Shown here: one piece after another, positions 29,994 to 38,823 of the stretch
Layout of the letters: every line of letters begins with the position of its first letter
How positions within the stretch are numbered: position 1 is the stretch's first letter
Assembly (NCBI RefSeq): GCF_000384075.1
Contig: NZ_KB913025.1
Span: 4,596,187 to 4,660,186 of the forward strand
Source of the DNA: Methylovulum miyakonense HT12
GTDB lineage: Bacteria > Pseudomonadota > Gammaproteobacteria > Methylococcales > Methylomonadaceae
Direction of reading: 5' to 3'
DNA: 64,000 bases
Notes under the pieces: generated by a model
What the model was told of the DNA's origin: nothing
Seen by the model: only the letters and a program-made list of their open reading frames with translations
Databases searched by the model: none
Translations under genes and position numbers: made by a program

Positions 29994-30009
29994 TGGCATG
30001 GTCGGTGCT
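29994..30009 (+). promoter_or_regulatory. Sigma-54 promoter of the organosulfur operon (divergent pair, right)
   Basis: TGGCATGGTCGGTGCT matches TGGCACG-N4-TTGCW with two mismatches; the GG and GC elements are intact and ten bases apart. The predicted start of transcription is near 30020, giving a leader of about 57 bases before the FMN reductase ATG at 30077. Confidence 0.68.
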
Positions 30010-30076
30010 AAAGCTTAAGCACAGTACCCATGCTTTGCAGGCATTGGGATTTTTCAACCGTACAAAGGCAATCAAC

Positions 30077-30655
30077 ATGAGTACATTAAAAGTCGTGGTT
30101 GTTTCAGGCAATCTAGGGCTACCGTCTAAGACGCTCGTATTGGCCGGGCAAATCGTCGATGCAATCAAGCAGCAAGCTTACCAACAAGCTTGTATTGAAG
30201 TAATAACCCACAGCTTGGCTGATCTGAGCCCGGTTTTCGGACTTGCCCGTCATCCTGGGGAGCTGGGCGATATTGGCAAAGCCGTGCTGGATTCTATCGG
30301 CTCGGCCGACATCCTGGTAGCGGTCACACCAGTTTACAAGGGTTCCTACACCGGCCTATTCAAGCATGTGTTTGATTTTCTGGATGTGAAGGCGCTGAAC
30401 GAACTGCCGGTGATTCTTGGCGCCACTGGCGGCGGGGAAAAGCATGCCCTGATTATCGAACATCAACTGCGGCCGCTGTTTGGCTTCTTCGGTGCGCAAA
30501 CCGTCCCTTCCGGCATCTACGCCACCGAACAGAACTATGACGGCTCACGCTTTAGCGATGCCATCGTCAATGAACGTATCCATGCGGCAGCGCGCCAAGC
30601 CGTTGCGGCGGCGCTTATCCGGGCGGATCAAACCCAATTATCTGAAGTAGCTTAA
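30077..30655 (+). CDS. NADPH-dependent FMN reductase (MsuE/SsuE/SfnF type)
   Basis: This flavin reductase supplies FMNH2 to the two-component monooxygenases downstream. I start at MSTLKVVVVSGNLGLPSKTL, giving 192 residues. The flavodoxin-like phosphate loop SGNLGLPSKT, then ADILVAVTPVYKGSYTGLFKHVFDFLD and LGATGGGEKHALIIEHQLRPLFGFFGAQTVPSGIYA are family hallmarks. It is the first gene of the plus-strand organosulfur operon, behind a sigma-54 promoter, and ten bases ahead of an acyl-CoA-dehydrogenase-like gene. Confidence 0.9.
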   Translation: MSTLKVVVVSGNLGLPSKTLVLAGQIVDAIKQQAYQQACIEVITHSLADLSPVFGLARHPGELGDIGKAVLDSIGSADILVAVTPVYKGSYTGLFKHVFDFLDVKALNELPVILGATGGGEKHALIIEHQLRPLFGFFGAQTVPSGIYATEQNYDGSRFSDAIVNERIHAAARQAVAAALIRADQTQLSEVA

Positions 30656-30665
30656 GGAGAGCATC

Positions 30666-31847
30666 ATGTCTGTACACGATTACGAAAAAATCCGTTCCGA
30701 AATTCGCGCCCTGGTTGACGAGGTCATCCGGCCTAATGCCGAACAAACCGACCAGGGCGTTTTCCCGCGGGAGAACCTTGAAGCCTTGGGCCGGGCGGGC
30801 TGGAATGGCGTGCTGATTCCGAAGGAATACGGCGGCCTGGGTCTGGACCATGTCGCCTTTTCGATCGTGGCCGAAGAAATCGGCCGCGCCTGCGCCTCCA
30901 CCGGCCTGGTTTATGTGATGCACACCGGTGCGGCGCAGACCATCAACTTATTCGGCAACCACGACCAAAAAGAACGTTGGCTGAAGCCTGCCCGCGACGG
31001 TTTGATCGGCACCTATTCGACCAGCGAAAAAGCCTCGGGCGGGCACTGGTGGTTCAACTTCAGCGAAGCTTCCCGTGGCAGCGACAATAACTATCTGCTC
31101 AATGCGGAAAAATCCTTTACCACCAGCGCCGGGCAAGCGGATTACTACATTTTTCAAACCCGTTCGCCGGGCGCCAAAGGCCCTACCGATATTAGCTTTT
31201 TCATCGTCGATTCCAAACTGGAGGGCATCACGCATGGCACCTGGGAAGCGCTCGGGGTGCGCGGCAACCACAGCGGGCCGATCACCTACAAAGAGGTGAA
31301 TGTGAAAAGCATCGACCGCCTGGGCGACGAAGGCCAGGGTAAAGACATTGTTTACCACGGTGTGTCCCCCGTGTATCTGGTTGGTCTGGGCTCTGTTTGG
31401 CACGGTGTGGCCAGGGCGGCACTGGAAAAAGCCGCCGACCACCTGACTGGCACCATCCACCGCGATTTCAACCGCAAACTGTCCGACTACCAAGTGCTGC
31501 GCCAGCAATTGGGCGAGTCCAAGGTGTTGGTCGAAAGCCTGCGCCCCTGGCAGCACGAGCTGGCGCGGCAATTGGACCAATTGCAGGCCGCCAGCCAGCC
31601 GCAAGGGCAAATCCTGCTGCCATTGACCGAATTCAAGGTGCATGCGGCGGAAGTCGCCAATATCTCGGCGCGCAACGCCCTGGATGTCAGCGGCGGTTAC
31701 GGTTACAAGAAAGGCCCGATCGAACGCATCTTCCGTGATGCCCGTGCCGGCATCGGTATGGGGCCATCGAACAATATCGCCCGCGAATGGATTGGTAAGG
31801 CACTGGTGGGATTGCCGCTGGAGCTGTTCGAGGCCGGCGGAGAATAG
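30666..31847 (+). CDS. Acyl-CoA-dehydrogenase-like flavoprotein of the sulfur operon
   Basis: The 393-residue protein has the acyl-CoA dehydrogenase fold: helical N-domain (RAGWNGVLIPKEYGGLGLDH), beta middle (GTYSTSEKASGG, SFFIVDSKLEG), and C-terminal helices ending DVSGGYGYKKGPIERIFRDA. Related flavoproteins in sulfur-starvation clusters (SfnB, SfnC, MsuC, DszC groups) act as FMNH2-dependent oxygenases, not CoA dehydrogenases. The substrate here is not known. A GGAG ribosome site precedes the ATG. Gene order with an FMN reductase and SfnG supports an oxygenase role. Confidence 0.82.
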   Translation: MSVHDYEKIRSEIRALVDEVIRPNAEQTDQGVFPRENLEALGRAGWNGVLIPKEYGGLGLDHVAFSIVAEEIGRACASTGLVYVMHTGAAQTINLFGNHDQKERWLKPARDGLIGTYSTSEKASGGHWWFNFSEASRGSDNNYLLNAEKSFTTSAGQADYYIFQTRSPGAKGPTDISFFIVDSKLEGITHGTWEALGVRGNHSGPITYKEVNVKSIDRLGDEGQGKDIVYHGVSPVYLVGLGSVWHGVARAALEKAADHLTGTIHRDFNRKLSDYQVLRQQLGESKVLVESLRPWQHELARQLDQLQAASQPQGQILLPLTEFKVHAAEVANISARNALDVSGGYGYKKGPIERIFRDARAGIGMGPSNNIAREWIGKALVGLPLELFEAGGE

Positions 31848-31965
31848 GCTCCGAAAAGGCCGTCCCGTTTTGTAAATATTTGGAACAATTCAATTTGACG
31901 AACCGATCGCAAAGCCATCCTTATTTAGATTGGGTAGCTTCAACATCAATGCTATGGAAATCCAC

Positions 31966-32508
31966 ATGTCACAGAAAGATTTGAAAGCCGCATTAGAAAA
32001 CACCATTGCCGCCTTGCAAGAAAATCCGGCGAGCGCCCGTCTGGTTTTTAAGGCAAAGACCCGCTGGCTCGATGGCGTGCGTTGCGCCGCCCAAGTGCGG
32101 GATTTTCCGCCGCTGATCATTGACGAACCCCCGGAATTGGGTGGGGGTGACGCGGGTGCAAACCCCGTCGAGCTGATCCTGGCCGCGCTCGGCACCTGCC
32201 AGGAAATCGTCTACGCAGCGTACGCCGCCGTGCTGGGCATCCCTTTGGAGGCGGTCGAGGTGAGCGCCAAGGGCTATCTGGATCTGCATGGCCTGTTCGG
32301 CTTGAAAGAGGTGCACTCCGGTTTCCAGAAAATCAGTTTTGAAACCACATTGAAGAGCCCTGCGGCGCCGGAAACGATCAGCCAACTGGTTGCGGCCGTG
32401 GAAGCGCACTGCCCCGTGCTCGATACCTTGACCCGGCCAGTCGAGGTGGCCGGTACGGTCACGCTCAATGGAACACCGCTTAACTTCCCCGCACGCCATG
32501 CCGCATAA
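31966..32508 (+). CDS. OsmC-family protein
   Basis: The 180-residue protein has the OsmC pattern: DEPPELGGGDAGANPVELIL, AALGTCQEIVYAAYA with the active cysteine, and a second cysteine in EAHCPVLDTLTRP. OsmC proteins are thiol-dependent peroxidases or redox proteins. I start at the ATG at 31966 (MSQKDLKAAL) with GGAA upstream; ATG 31954 is possible. It lies within the organosulfur operon, so handling of reactive sulfur or peroxide by-products of the flavin oxygenases is a fair inference. Confidence 0.88.
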   Translation: MSQKDLKAALENTIAALQENPASARLVFKAKTRWLDGVRCAAQVRDFPPLIIDEPPELGGGDAGANPVELILAALGTCQEIVYAAYAAVLGIPLEAVEVSAKGYLDLHGLFGLKEVHSGFQKISFETTLKSPAAPETISQLVAAVEAHCPVLDTLTRPVEVAGTVTLNGTPLNFPARHAA

Positions 32509-32519
32509 GGAAAAATCAA

Positions 32520-33626
32520 ATGAGCCAATCACATCAAAGCAACAACCCAATCAAGTTTGCCTATTGGGTGCCCAACGTCAGTGGCGGCCTGCTTATCAGT
32601 AAAATCGAGCAACGCACCAGTTGGGATATTGACTATAACCGCAAGCTTGCGCAAATAGCCGAGCAAAGCGGCTTTGACTACGCCCTCAGCCAGATCCGTT
32701 TCACCGCGGGTTACGGGGCGGAATACCAGCACGAATCGGTGTCTTTCTCCCATGCCTTGTTGGCGGCGACCCAGAAACTACGGGTTATTGCGGCTATTTT
32801 GCCGGGGCCTTGGCACCCGGCTGTCGTCGCCAAGCAAATTGCTACCATTGACCACCTGACGGGAGGCCGCATCGCCGTCAACATCGTCAGTGGTTGGTTT
32901 AAAACTGAATTTACCGCGATCGGCGAGCCGTGGCTGGAGCATGACGAACGTTATCGTCGTTCAGAAGAATTCATCCGCGCACTGAAAGGCATTTGGACGC
33001 AGGACGATTTCAGCTTTTCCGGCGATTTCTACCGTTTCCACAATTTCACATTAAAGCCTAAGCCTTTACAACAACCGCATCCGGAAATATTTCAGGGCGG
33101 TAGCTCCCGGGCGGCGCGCGATATGGCGGCCCGGGTCTCGGATTGGTACTTCACTAACGGCAATACGCTGGAAGGCATTAAAGCGCAAGTTGACGATATC
33201 CGCGCTAAGGCTGCCAAAGGCGGCCATTCGGTCAAGATTGGCATCAATGCTTTCGTTATAGCCCGAAATACCGAAGCTGAAGCCCAAGCGGTGTTGAATG
33301 AAATTATTGACAAAGCAGACACGAAAGCGGTCAACGCTTTTGGACATGAGGCCAAGCAAGCAGGAAAAGCATCCCCGGAAGGTGACGGTAATTGGGCCAA
33401 GTCAACATTCGAAGATTTGGTGCAATATAACGACGGCTTTAAAACCAATCTGATCGGGACACCCAGACAAATTGCCGAGCGTATTGTGGCGTTAAAAGCG
33501 GTGGGTGTGGACTTGGTCCTGACGGGCTTTTTACATTTCCAGGAAGAAGTCGAATATTTCGGGAAGCATGTTTTGCCCTTAGTACGCGAACTGGAATCAC
33601 GGCAAACTGACAAAGTGGCTGCATAA
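32520..33626 (+). CDS. sfnG: FMNH2-dependent dimethylsulfone monooxygenase
   Basis: SfnG cleaves dimethylsulfone to methanesulfinate and formaldehyde with FMNH2 and oxygen. The 368-residue luciferase-like (LLM) protein carries the SfnG-specific KFAYWVPNVSGGLLISKIEQ and IAEQSGFDYALSQIRFTAGY, then LPGPWHPAVVAKQIATIDHL, GRIAVNIVSGWFKTEF, HDERYRRSEEFI and IFQGGSSRAARDMAARVSDW. Its stop overlaps the next start (TAATG). The FMN reductase at the head of the operon is the likely electron partner. Confidence 0.94.
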   Translation: MSQSHQSNNPIKFAYWVPNVSGGLLISKIEQRTSWDIDYNRKLAQIAEQSGFDYALSQIRFTAGYGAEYQHESVSFSHALLAATQKLRVIAAILPGPWHPAVVAKQIATIDHLTGGRIAVNIVSGWFKTEFTAIGEPWLEHDERYRRSEEFIRALKGIWTQDDFSFSGDFYRFHNFTLKPKPLQQPHPEIFQGGSSRAARDMAARVSDWYFTNGNTLEGIKAQVDDIRAKAAKGGHSVKIGINAFVIARNTEAEAQAVLNEIIDKADTKAVNAFGHEAKQAGKASPEGDGNWAKSTFEDLVQYNDGFKTNLIGTPRQIAERIVALKAVGVDLVLTGFLHFQEEVEYFGKHVLPLVRELESRQTDKVAA

Positions 33627-34819
33627 TGGGCGTGGTTAATCCTATCAAACAGGCCCAATTAAAGGCCCAATCGTTGTTCGGCAAGGCCGAACAATTAGCG
33701 GCGGAGTTTGCGGCCACCGCAGTGGAACGGGATAAACGTGGCGGCACGGCCAAAAATGAACGCGACAGCCTGCGTAAAAGCGGCCTATTAAACCTCATCA
33801 TTCCGGTTGAATATGGTGGGCACGGCCTAGATTGGCACGATACGCTACAGATTGTGCGTATTATTTCCAGGACCGATAGTTCGGTAGGACATTTGTTTGG
33901 TTTCCAGCATTTGTTGTTGGCGACTATCCGGCTGTTCGGGGGCCAATGGCCGCATTATTACCGTGAAACGGTTAAAAATAACTGGTTTTGGGGAAACACC
34001 CTCAATCCTCTCGATACTCGCGCCAGAATCAGTGCTGACGGCAAAGACTGGTTGGTGCATGGCACCAAAAGCTTTTGTTCCGGCGCCACGGATTCCGATC
34101 ACTTGATCGTATCGGCCTTGTCGGAGACTGACGGCAAATTAGTCATAGCAGCCATTCCAAGTAATCGCACAGGCATCCAGATCCATTCGGATTGGGACAA
34201 TATGGGGCAACGCCAGACCGACAGCGGTACTGTGGATTTTCATGGGGTGCGGATTTATGACCATGAAATTTTACGTGAGCCTGGCCCTCTAGGTAGTGTG
34301 TTTGCCACCTTGCGTCCGCTGCTTGCACAGCTGATCCTAACCAATATTTACTTAGGCATAGGCGAAGGCGCTTTGGCGGAAGCGATAGGTTATACCCGCA
34401 GCCAGTCGCGGGCTTGGTTTTTGTCCGGCGTGGAAAGTGCGACCCGCGACCCTTATGTGCTCAAAAAGTACGGTGAATTTTGGGTTGACCTTAATGCGGC
34501 CGCACTGTCGACCGATCATGCCGCCAGTTTACTGGACGCCGCTTGGCGTCAGGAAAATGCACTCACCGAGGCGGAGCGCGGCAGTGTCGCTGTTGCGAGC
34601 GCGACGGCCAAAGTCTTGGCCACCCGGGCCGGGTTAGACGTGACACAACGCTTGTTTGAAGTCACCGGCGCACGGGCCACCAGCGCCAAAGGAGGTTTTG
34701 ACCGCTATTGGCGCAATCTGAGAACCCATTCGCTGCATGATCCGGTGGATTATAAGCTGCTTGATCTTGGCGAATGGGTGTTGAATGCCAAATTACCCGC
34801 GCCGAGTTTTTACTCCTAA
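33626..34819 (+). CDS. SfnB/MsuC/DszC-type flavin monooxygenase (sulfur acquisition)
   Basis: The 397-residue acyl-CoA-dehydrogenase-fold protein belongs with DszC-like sulfur-acquisition oxidoreductases: LLNLIIPVEYGGHGLDWHDT, RTDSSVGHLFGFQHLLLATI, KNNWFWGNTLNPLDTRA, FCSGATDSDHLIVSA and GFDRYWRNLRTHSLHDPVDY. The Y-W-R-N-x-R-T-H-x-H-D-P segment is characteristic. If MsuC-like, it would oxidise methanesulfinate to methanesulfonate, joining SfnG to SsuD. If SfnB-like, its exact reaction is unknown. The sequence alone does not decide. It is coupled to sfnG by a TAATG overlap. Confidence 0.88.
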   Translation: MGVVNPIKQAQLKAQSLFGKAEQLAAEFAATAVERDKRGGTAKNERDSLRKSGLLNLIIPVEYGGHGLDWHDTLQIVRIISRTDSSVGHLFGFQHLLLATIRLFGGQWPHYYRETVKNNWFWGNTLNPLDTRARISADGKDWLVHGTKSFCSGATDSDHLIVSALSETDGKLVIAAIPSNRTGIQIHSDWDNMGQRQTDSGTVDFHGVRIYDHEILREPGPLGSVFATLRPLLAQLILTNIYLGIGEGALAEAIGYTRSQSRAWFLSGVESATRDPYVLKKYGEFWVDLNAAALSTDHAASLLDAAWRQENALTEAERGSVAVASATAKVLATRAGLDVTQRLFEVTGARATSAKGGFDRYWRNLRTHSLHDPVDYKLLDLGEWVLNAKLPAPSFYS

Positions 34820-34826
34820 GGACTCT

Positions 34827-36065
34827 ATGATGAATTACGACACAATAGAAACGGCGCTGGAAGCCATCCGCAATGGCGGCTTCGTGGTGGTGGCCGACGA
34901 TGCCGGCCGGGAAAACGAAGGCGATTTAATCATCGCGGCCGAAAAAATCACGCCCGAACGCATGGCCTTTCTGGTACGGCACAGCAGCGGCGTCGTTTGC
35001 GTCGCCCTGCCGGGCGAGCGCGTCGATGCGTTGCATCTGGAGCCGATGGTCGCGAACAACACCGATGCCCATGGCACGGCATTTACGGTTTCGGTGGACT
35101 TGAACAAAGGCACCAGCACCGGCATTTCTGCAGCAGACCGCAGCGCCACCCTCCGTGCCCTGGCGAACCCTGCCTGCACCGCCGACAATTTTGCCCGCCC
35201 AGGCCATGTGTTCCCCTTACGCGCCAGACAGCACGGGGTGTTGGCGCGGCCGGGCCACACTGAAGCGGCCAGCGATTTGGCGAGCTTGGCCGGACTGTAT
35301 CCGGCCGGCGTGCTGTGCGAAATCGTGAATGACGATGGCAGCATGACCCGTGGCGGGGCATTGCAGGCATTTGCCAGAAAACATAACTTACCGTTTATCA
35401 GTATTGCCGATCTTATTGCTTACCGCCGCCGTAATGAATTATTGGTTGAGCACGTCTCAGAAGCACGGATACCCACAGCTATTGGGGTTTTCACCGCCCA
35501 TGTTTACCGTTCCGTGCTAGACGGTTCAGAGCATTTGGCATTGGTCAAAGGCCAAGTGGCGGGACAACAAAATGTTTTGGTGCGGGTGCACTCCGAATGT
35601 TTAACAGGTGATGTGCTTGATTCTCTGCGTTGCGATTGCGGCAACCAACTCAAAATGGCGTTGGCAAAAATCGAACAGGCGGGCAGCGGGGTTTTGGTTT
35701 ACTTGCGCGGGCATGAAGGCCGCGGCATCGGTTTGGCGCACAAGCTGCGCGCCTATGAATTGCAGGATCAGGGCCGGGACACCGTACAAGCCAATTTGGA
35801 CTTGGGTTTGCCTATCGATTCCCGCAGCTATGATGTCGGCGCCCAAATACTAACCGATCTGGGCGTGACGACTCTACGATTGATGAGCAACAACCCGGCT
35901 AAGTTCACCGAGTTGGCCGGATACCGGTTAAAAATTGTCGGGCGTGTACCGCTAGAACCCGTCCCCAATCGGGAGAATATCTCCTATTTACGGACTAAAT
36001 CCGAGAAGCTAGGGCATTTGCTCAATCTGAACAATCTTCCTTGGGAAGCCCTAAGTGCCGAATGA
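34827..36065 (+). CDS. ribBA: Bifunctional riboflavin enzyme RibBA
   Basis: The N-terminal half is 3,4-dihydroxy-2-butanone 4-phosphate synthase: [60 protein letters not shown]. The C-terminal half is GTP cyclohydrolase [22 protein letters not shown] with the zinc cysteines, [20 protein letters not shown] and [10 protein letters not shown]. Both active sites look intact, over 412 residues. The start is the first of two adjacent ATGs; AAGGA lies just upstream. Its place between two flavin-dependent oxygenase genes suggests it raises flavin supply when the operon is on. Confidence 0.93.
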   Translation: MMNYDTIETALEAIRNGGFVVVADDAGRENEGDLIIAAEKITPERMAFLVRHSSGVVCVALPGERVDALHLEPMVANNTDAHGTAFTVSVDLNKGTSTGISAADRSATLRALANPACTADNFARPGHVFPLRARQHGVLARPGHTEAASDLASLAGLYPAGVLCEIVNDDGSMTRGGALQAFARKHNLPFISIADLIAYRRRNELLVEHVSEARIPTAIGVFTAHVYRSVLDGSEHLALVKGQVAGQQNVLVRVHSECLTGDVLDSLRCDCGNQLKMALAKIEQAGSGVLVYLRGHEGRGIGLAHKLRAYELQDQGRDTVQANLDLGLPIDSRSYDVGAQILTDLGVTTLRLMSNNPAKFTELAGYRLKIVGRVPLEPVPNRENISYLRTKSEKLGHLLNLNNLPWEALSAE

Positions 36066-36105
36066 GGCTGGCGAGCACACTAATACTGAATTTGGAGACA
36101 ATAAA

Positions 36106-37248
36106 GTGAATGTTTTCTGGTTTTTACCGACACATGGTGACGGCCGTTACCTGGGCTCGGCCCAAGGCGCACGCGAAGTGAGTTTGCACTATTTGCGCCA
36201 AATAGCCCAGGCTGCGGATGCTTTGGGTTATGGCGGGGTCCTGATTCCTACCGGCGTCACCTGTGAGGATCCCTGGGTCGCCGCCGCCTCGTTGATTGAA
36301 TCCACCGAGAATCTACGGTTTTTGGTGGCGGTCCGGCCCGGCTTGACCTCGCCCACGGTGGCGGCACGCATGGCGGCTACTCTGGACCGCTTTTCCGGCG
36401 GGCGCTTGCTGGTCAATGTCGTTGCCGGCGGGGATCCGGTTGAGCTGGCCGGCGACGGCTTGTTCCTGGCGCATGATGAGCGTTATGCCTTGGCCGCCGA
36501 GTTTTTGACCGTCTGGCAGCGCTTATTGGCGGGTGAAACCGTCAGTTTTGCCGGCAAGCATATCCGGGTCGATAACGCGAAACTGGCCTTTCCGCCTGCG
36601 CAGACGCCCAGCCTGCCGTTATATTTTGGCGGCTCATCGCCAGCCGCCCATCATTTGGCCGCCGAGTATATCGACCACTATCTGAGCTGGGGCGAGCCGG
36701 TGCCGGCCGTGGCGCAAAAAATCGCCGATATGCAAGCTCGCGCCAGGCTGACCGGGCGGGCCGTGCGTTACGGCCTGCGCATACACATCATCGTTCGGGA
36801 AACCGAAGCCGAAGCGTGGGCGGCGGCCAATGCGCTGATCCGTCATGTCGGCGATGACGCGATTGCCGCCGCGCAGCACGCCTATGCCCGCTCGGATTCC
36901 GAGGGGCAGCGGCGGATGAACAGCCTGCACCGAGGCTCCCGGCAAAACCTCGAAATCGCCCCCAACTTATGGGCCGGTGTCGGTTTAGTCCGGGGCGGCG
37001 CAGGGACTGCGTTGGTCGGCGACCCGCAAACCGTTGCCAAACGCTTGCAGGAATATGCCGATCTCGGCATCGAAACTTTTGTGCTCTCCGGTTACCCGCA
37101 CCTCGAAGAAGCCTACCGCGTGGCCGAATTGCTGTTCCCGTTGTTGCCGGTCGCAAAAGCTGGCAAAAAGACACGCGCCAAACCGGTGTTCCATTTAAGC
37201 CCTGTGGGCGATACCGGAAAAGTCGAGTTGCAAGCCAAGGCCGGGTGA
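36106..37248 (+). CDS. ssuD: FMNH2-dependent alkanesulfonate monooxygenase (SsuD/MsuD type)
   Basis: SsuD desulfonates alkanesulfonates to sulfite and an aldehyde. I start at a GTG ([18 protein letters not shown]) with GGAG eight bases upstream. This gives 380 residues, close to the family length; an open GTG 17 codons earlier has no such site. Motifs: [86 protein letters not shown] and [20 protein letters not shown]. It could act as a methanesulfonate monooxygenase (MsuD) in this cluster. No ssuABC transporter is nearby. Confidence 0.93.
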   Translation: MNVFWFLPTHGDGRYLGSAQGAREVSLHYLRQIAQAADALGYGGVLIPTGVTCEDPWVAAASLIESTENLRFLVAVRPGLTSPTVAARMAATLDRFSGGRLLVNVVAGGDPVELAGDGLFLAHDERYALAAEFLTVWQRLLAGETVSFAGKHIRVDNAKLAFPPAQTPSLPLYFGGSSPAAHHLAAEYIDHYLSWGEPVPAVAQKIADMQARARLTGRAVRYGLRIHIIVRETEAEAWAAANALIRHVGDDAIAAAQHAYARSDSEGQRRMNSLHRGSRQNLEIAPNLWAGVGLVRGGAGTALVGDPQTVAKRLQEYADLGIETFVLSGYPHLEEAYRVAELLFPLLPVAKAGKKTRAKPVFHLSPVGDTGKVELQAKAG

Positions 37249-37358
37249 GCTGGGGCGGCGCCGGGACTGGCGCTGCCATCGTTTGCCGCCAAGCCCGTTA
37301 TCAAAACCGAAAACCAGACTTTTTACAGATTCTATCAACCTCGCCAACCCTAAAGCCT

Positions 37359-38630
37359 ATGAAACTAGAAACAATAGCCATACACGGTGGCTACAGCCCC
37401 GATCCAACCACCAAAGCCGTGGCCGTGCCCATTTATCAGACCACGTCTTACGCCTTTGACGATACCCAGCATGGCGCCGATCTATTTGACCTGAAAGTGG
37501 CCGGCAATATCTATACCCGCATCATGAACCCGACCACCGACGTACTGGAAAAACGCGTGGCCGAATTGGAAGGCGGATTGGCAGGGCTGGCACTGGCCTC
37601 CGGCATGGCCGCAATTACCTACGCGATCATGACCATCGCCGAGGCGGGCGACAACATCGTTTCCGCCGCCACGCTGTACGGCGGCACCTATAACCTCTTC
37701 GCCCATACCCTACCTCAATACGGCATCAACGTGCGTTTTGCCAATTATCGCGATCCGGATGCGTTCGAGGCATTGGTTGACGACAAAACCAAAGCCATTT
37801 TCTGCGAATCGGTCGGCAACCCATTGGGCAATATTACCGATTTTGAACGGTTGGCCGAGATCGCCCATCGCCATGGCGTACCGCTAATTGTCGATAACAC
37901 CGTGCCATCGCCGTATTTGTGCCGACCGATCGAACACGGTGCCGATATCGTCGTGCATTCGCTCACCAAATATCTGGGCGGCCACGGCAACAGCATCGGC
38001 GGGGTGATTGTTGATAGCGGCAAATTCCCCTGGGCTGAACATAAAGAACGCTTCCGTCGTCTGAACGAACCGGATGTTTCCTATCACGGCGTGGTGTATA
38101 CCGAAGCGCTGGGGCCTGCCGCTTATATCGGCCGGGCGCGGGTGGTGCCGTTGCGCAATACCGGCGCGGCCATTTCGCCGTTCAATTCGTTCTTGATCTT
38201 GCAAGGCATTGAAACCCTGGCGTTGCGCATGGATAGAATCTGCGGGAACACCGTCAAAGTCGCGCAATATCTGCAAAGCCACAGTAAAGTTGCTTGGGTG
38301 AATTACGCAGGATTGGATGACCATGAAGACAAAGCGCTGGTTGACAAATACATGGGCGGACGCGCCTCCGGTATCCTCACCTTTGGCTTGAAAGGGGGCC
38401 GCAAGGCCGGTGGGCACTTTCAGGATGCCTTAAAACTGTTCACCCGGCTCGTGAATATCGGCGATGCCAAATCGCTGGCTTGTCATCCGGCCTCCACCAC
38501 ACATCGGCAATTGTCGCCTGAGGAGCTGGTTAAGGCGGGGGTCACCGAAGATATGGTGCGTTTATCCATCGGGATAGAACACATCGACGATATTGTCGCG
38601 GATCTGGAACAGGCGCTCGAGGCGGCCTGA
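37359..38630 (+). CDS. metY: O-acetylhomoserine sulfhydrylase (aminocarboxypropyltransferase)
   Basis: MetY makes homocysteine directly from O-acetylhomoserine and sulfide, bypassing cysteine. The 423-residue PLP enzyme of the Cys/Met metabolism family begins ETIAIHGGYSPDPTTKAVAV. It has PIYQTTSYAFDDTQHGADLF, IYTRIMNPTTDVLEKRVAEL, VDNTVPSPYLCRPIEHGADI and the PLP lysine in VVHSLTKYLGGHGNSIGGVI, and ends GDAKSLACHPASTTHRQLS. The start is ATG 37359; an upstream extension overlaps ssuD and is not family-like. It closes the route from sulfone sulfur to methionine, given a sulfite reductase elsewhere. Confidence 0.94.
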   Translation: MKLETIAIHGGYSPDPTTKAVAVPIYQTTSYAFDDTQHGADLFDLKVAGNIYTRIMNPTTDVLEKRVAELEGGLAGLALASGMAAITYAIMTIAEAGDNIVSAATLYGGTYNLFAHTLPQYGINVRFANYRDPDAFEALVDDKTKAIFCESVGNPLGNITDFERLAEIAHRHGVPLIVDNTVPSPYLCRPIEHGADIVVHSLTKYLGGHGNSIGGVIVDSGKFPWAEHKERFRRLNEPDVSYHGVVYTEALGPAAYIGRARVVPLRNTGAAISPFNSFLILQGIETLALRMDRICGNTVKVAQYLQSHSKVAWVNYAGLDDHEDKALVDKYMGGRASGILTFGLKGGRKAGGHFQDALKLFTRLVNIGDAKSLACHPASTTHRQLSPEELVKAGVTEDMVRLSIGIEHIDDIVADLEQALEAA

Positions 38631-38823
38631 CACCAGAAAATTGGCGTGCGCTTGACAGATTCAGGCCCAACAAAGCCTGGATCTGCCTATCCGGAAATTG
38701 CCCAGTTTTGCGGAACCCGGCAGCCCTACCATTATCACATTTAAGCATAATTATATTGATTTTAATCACTTTATAAGTTCTTTCCAGCATGTTATCTTGA
38801 CAGTCAACATAACTTCAAAGGAC

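Noticed and set aside
36055-36105. Upstream GTG start for ssuD
   Set aside because: It would overlap the end of ribBA and lacks a ribosome site; the GTG at 36106 has GGAG at good spacing and gives the family length.
37270-37295. Possible internal sigma-54 promoter before metY (TGGCGCTGCCATCGTTTGC)
   Set aside because: The spacing between GG and GC is wrong and the -24 element is poor.
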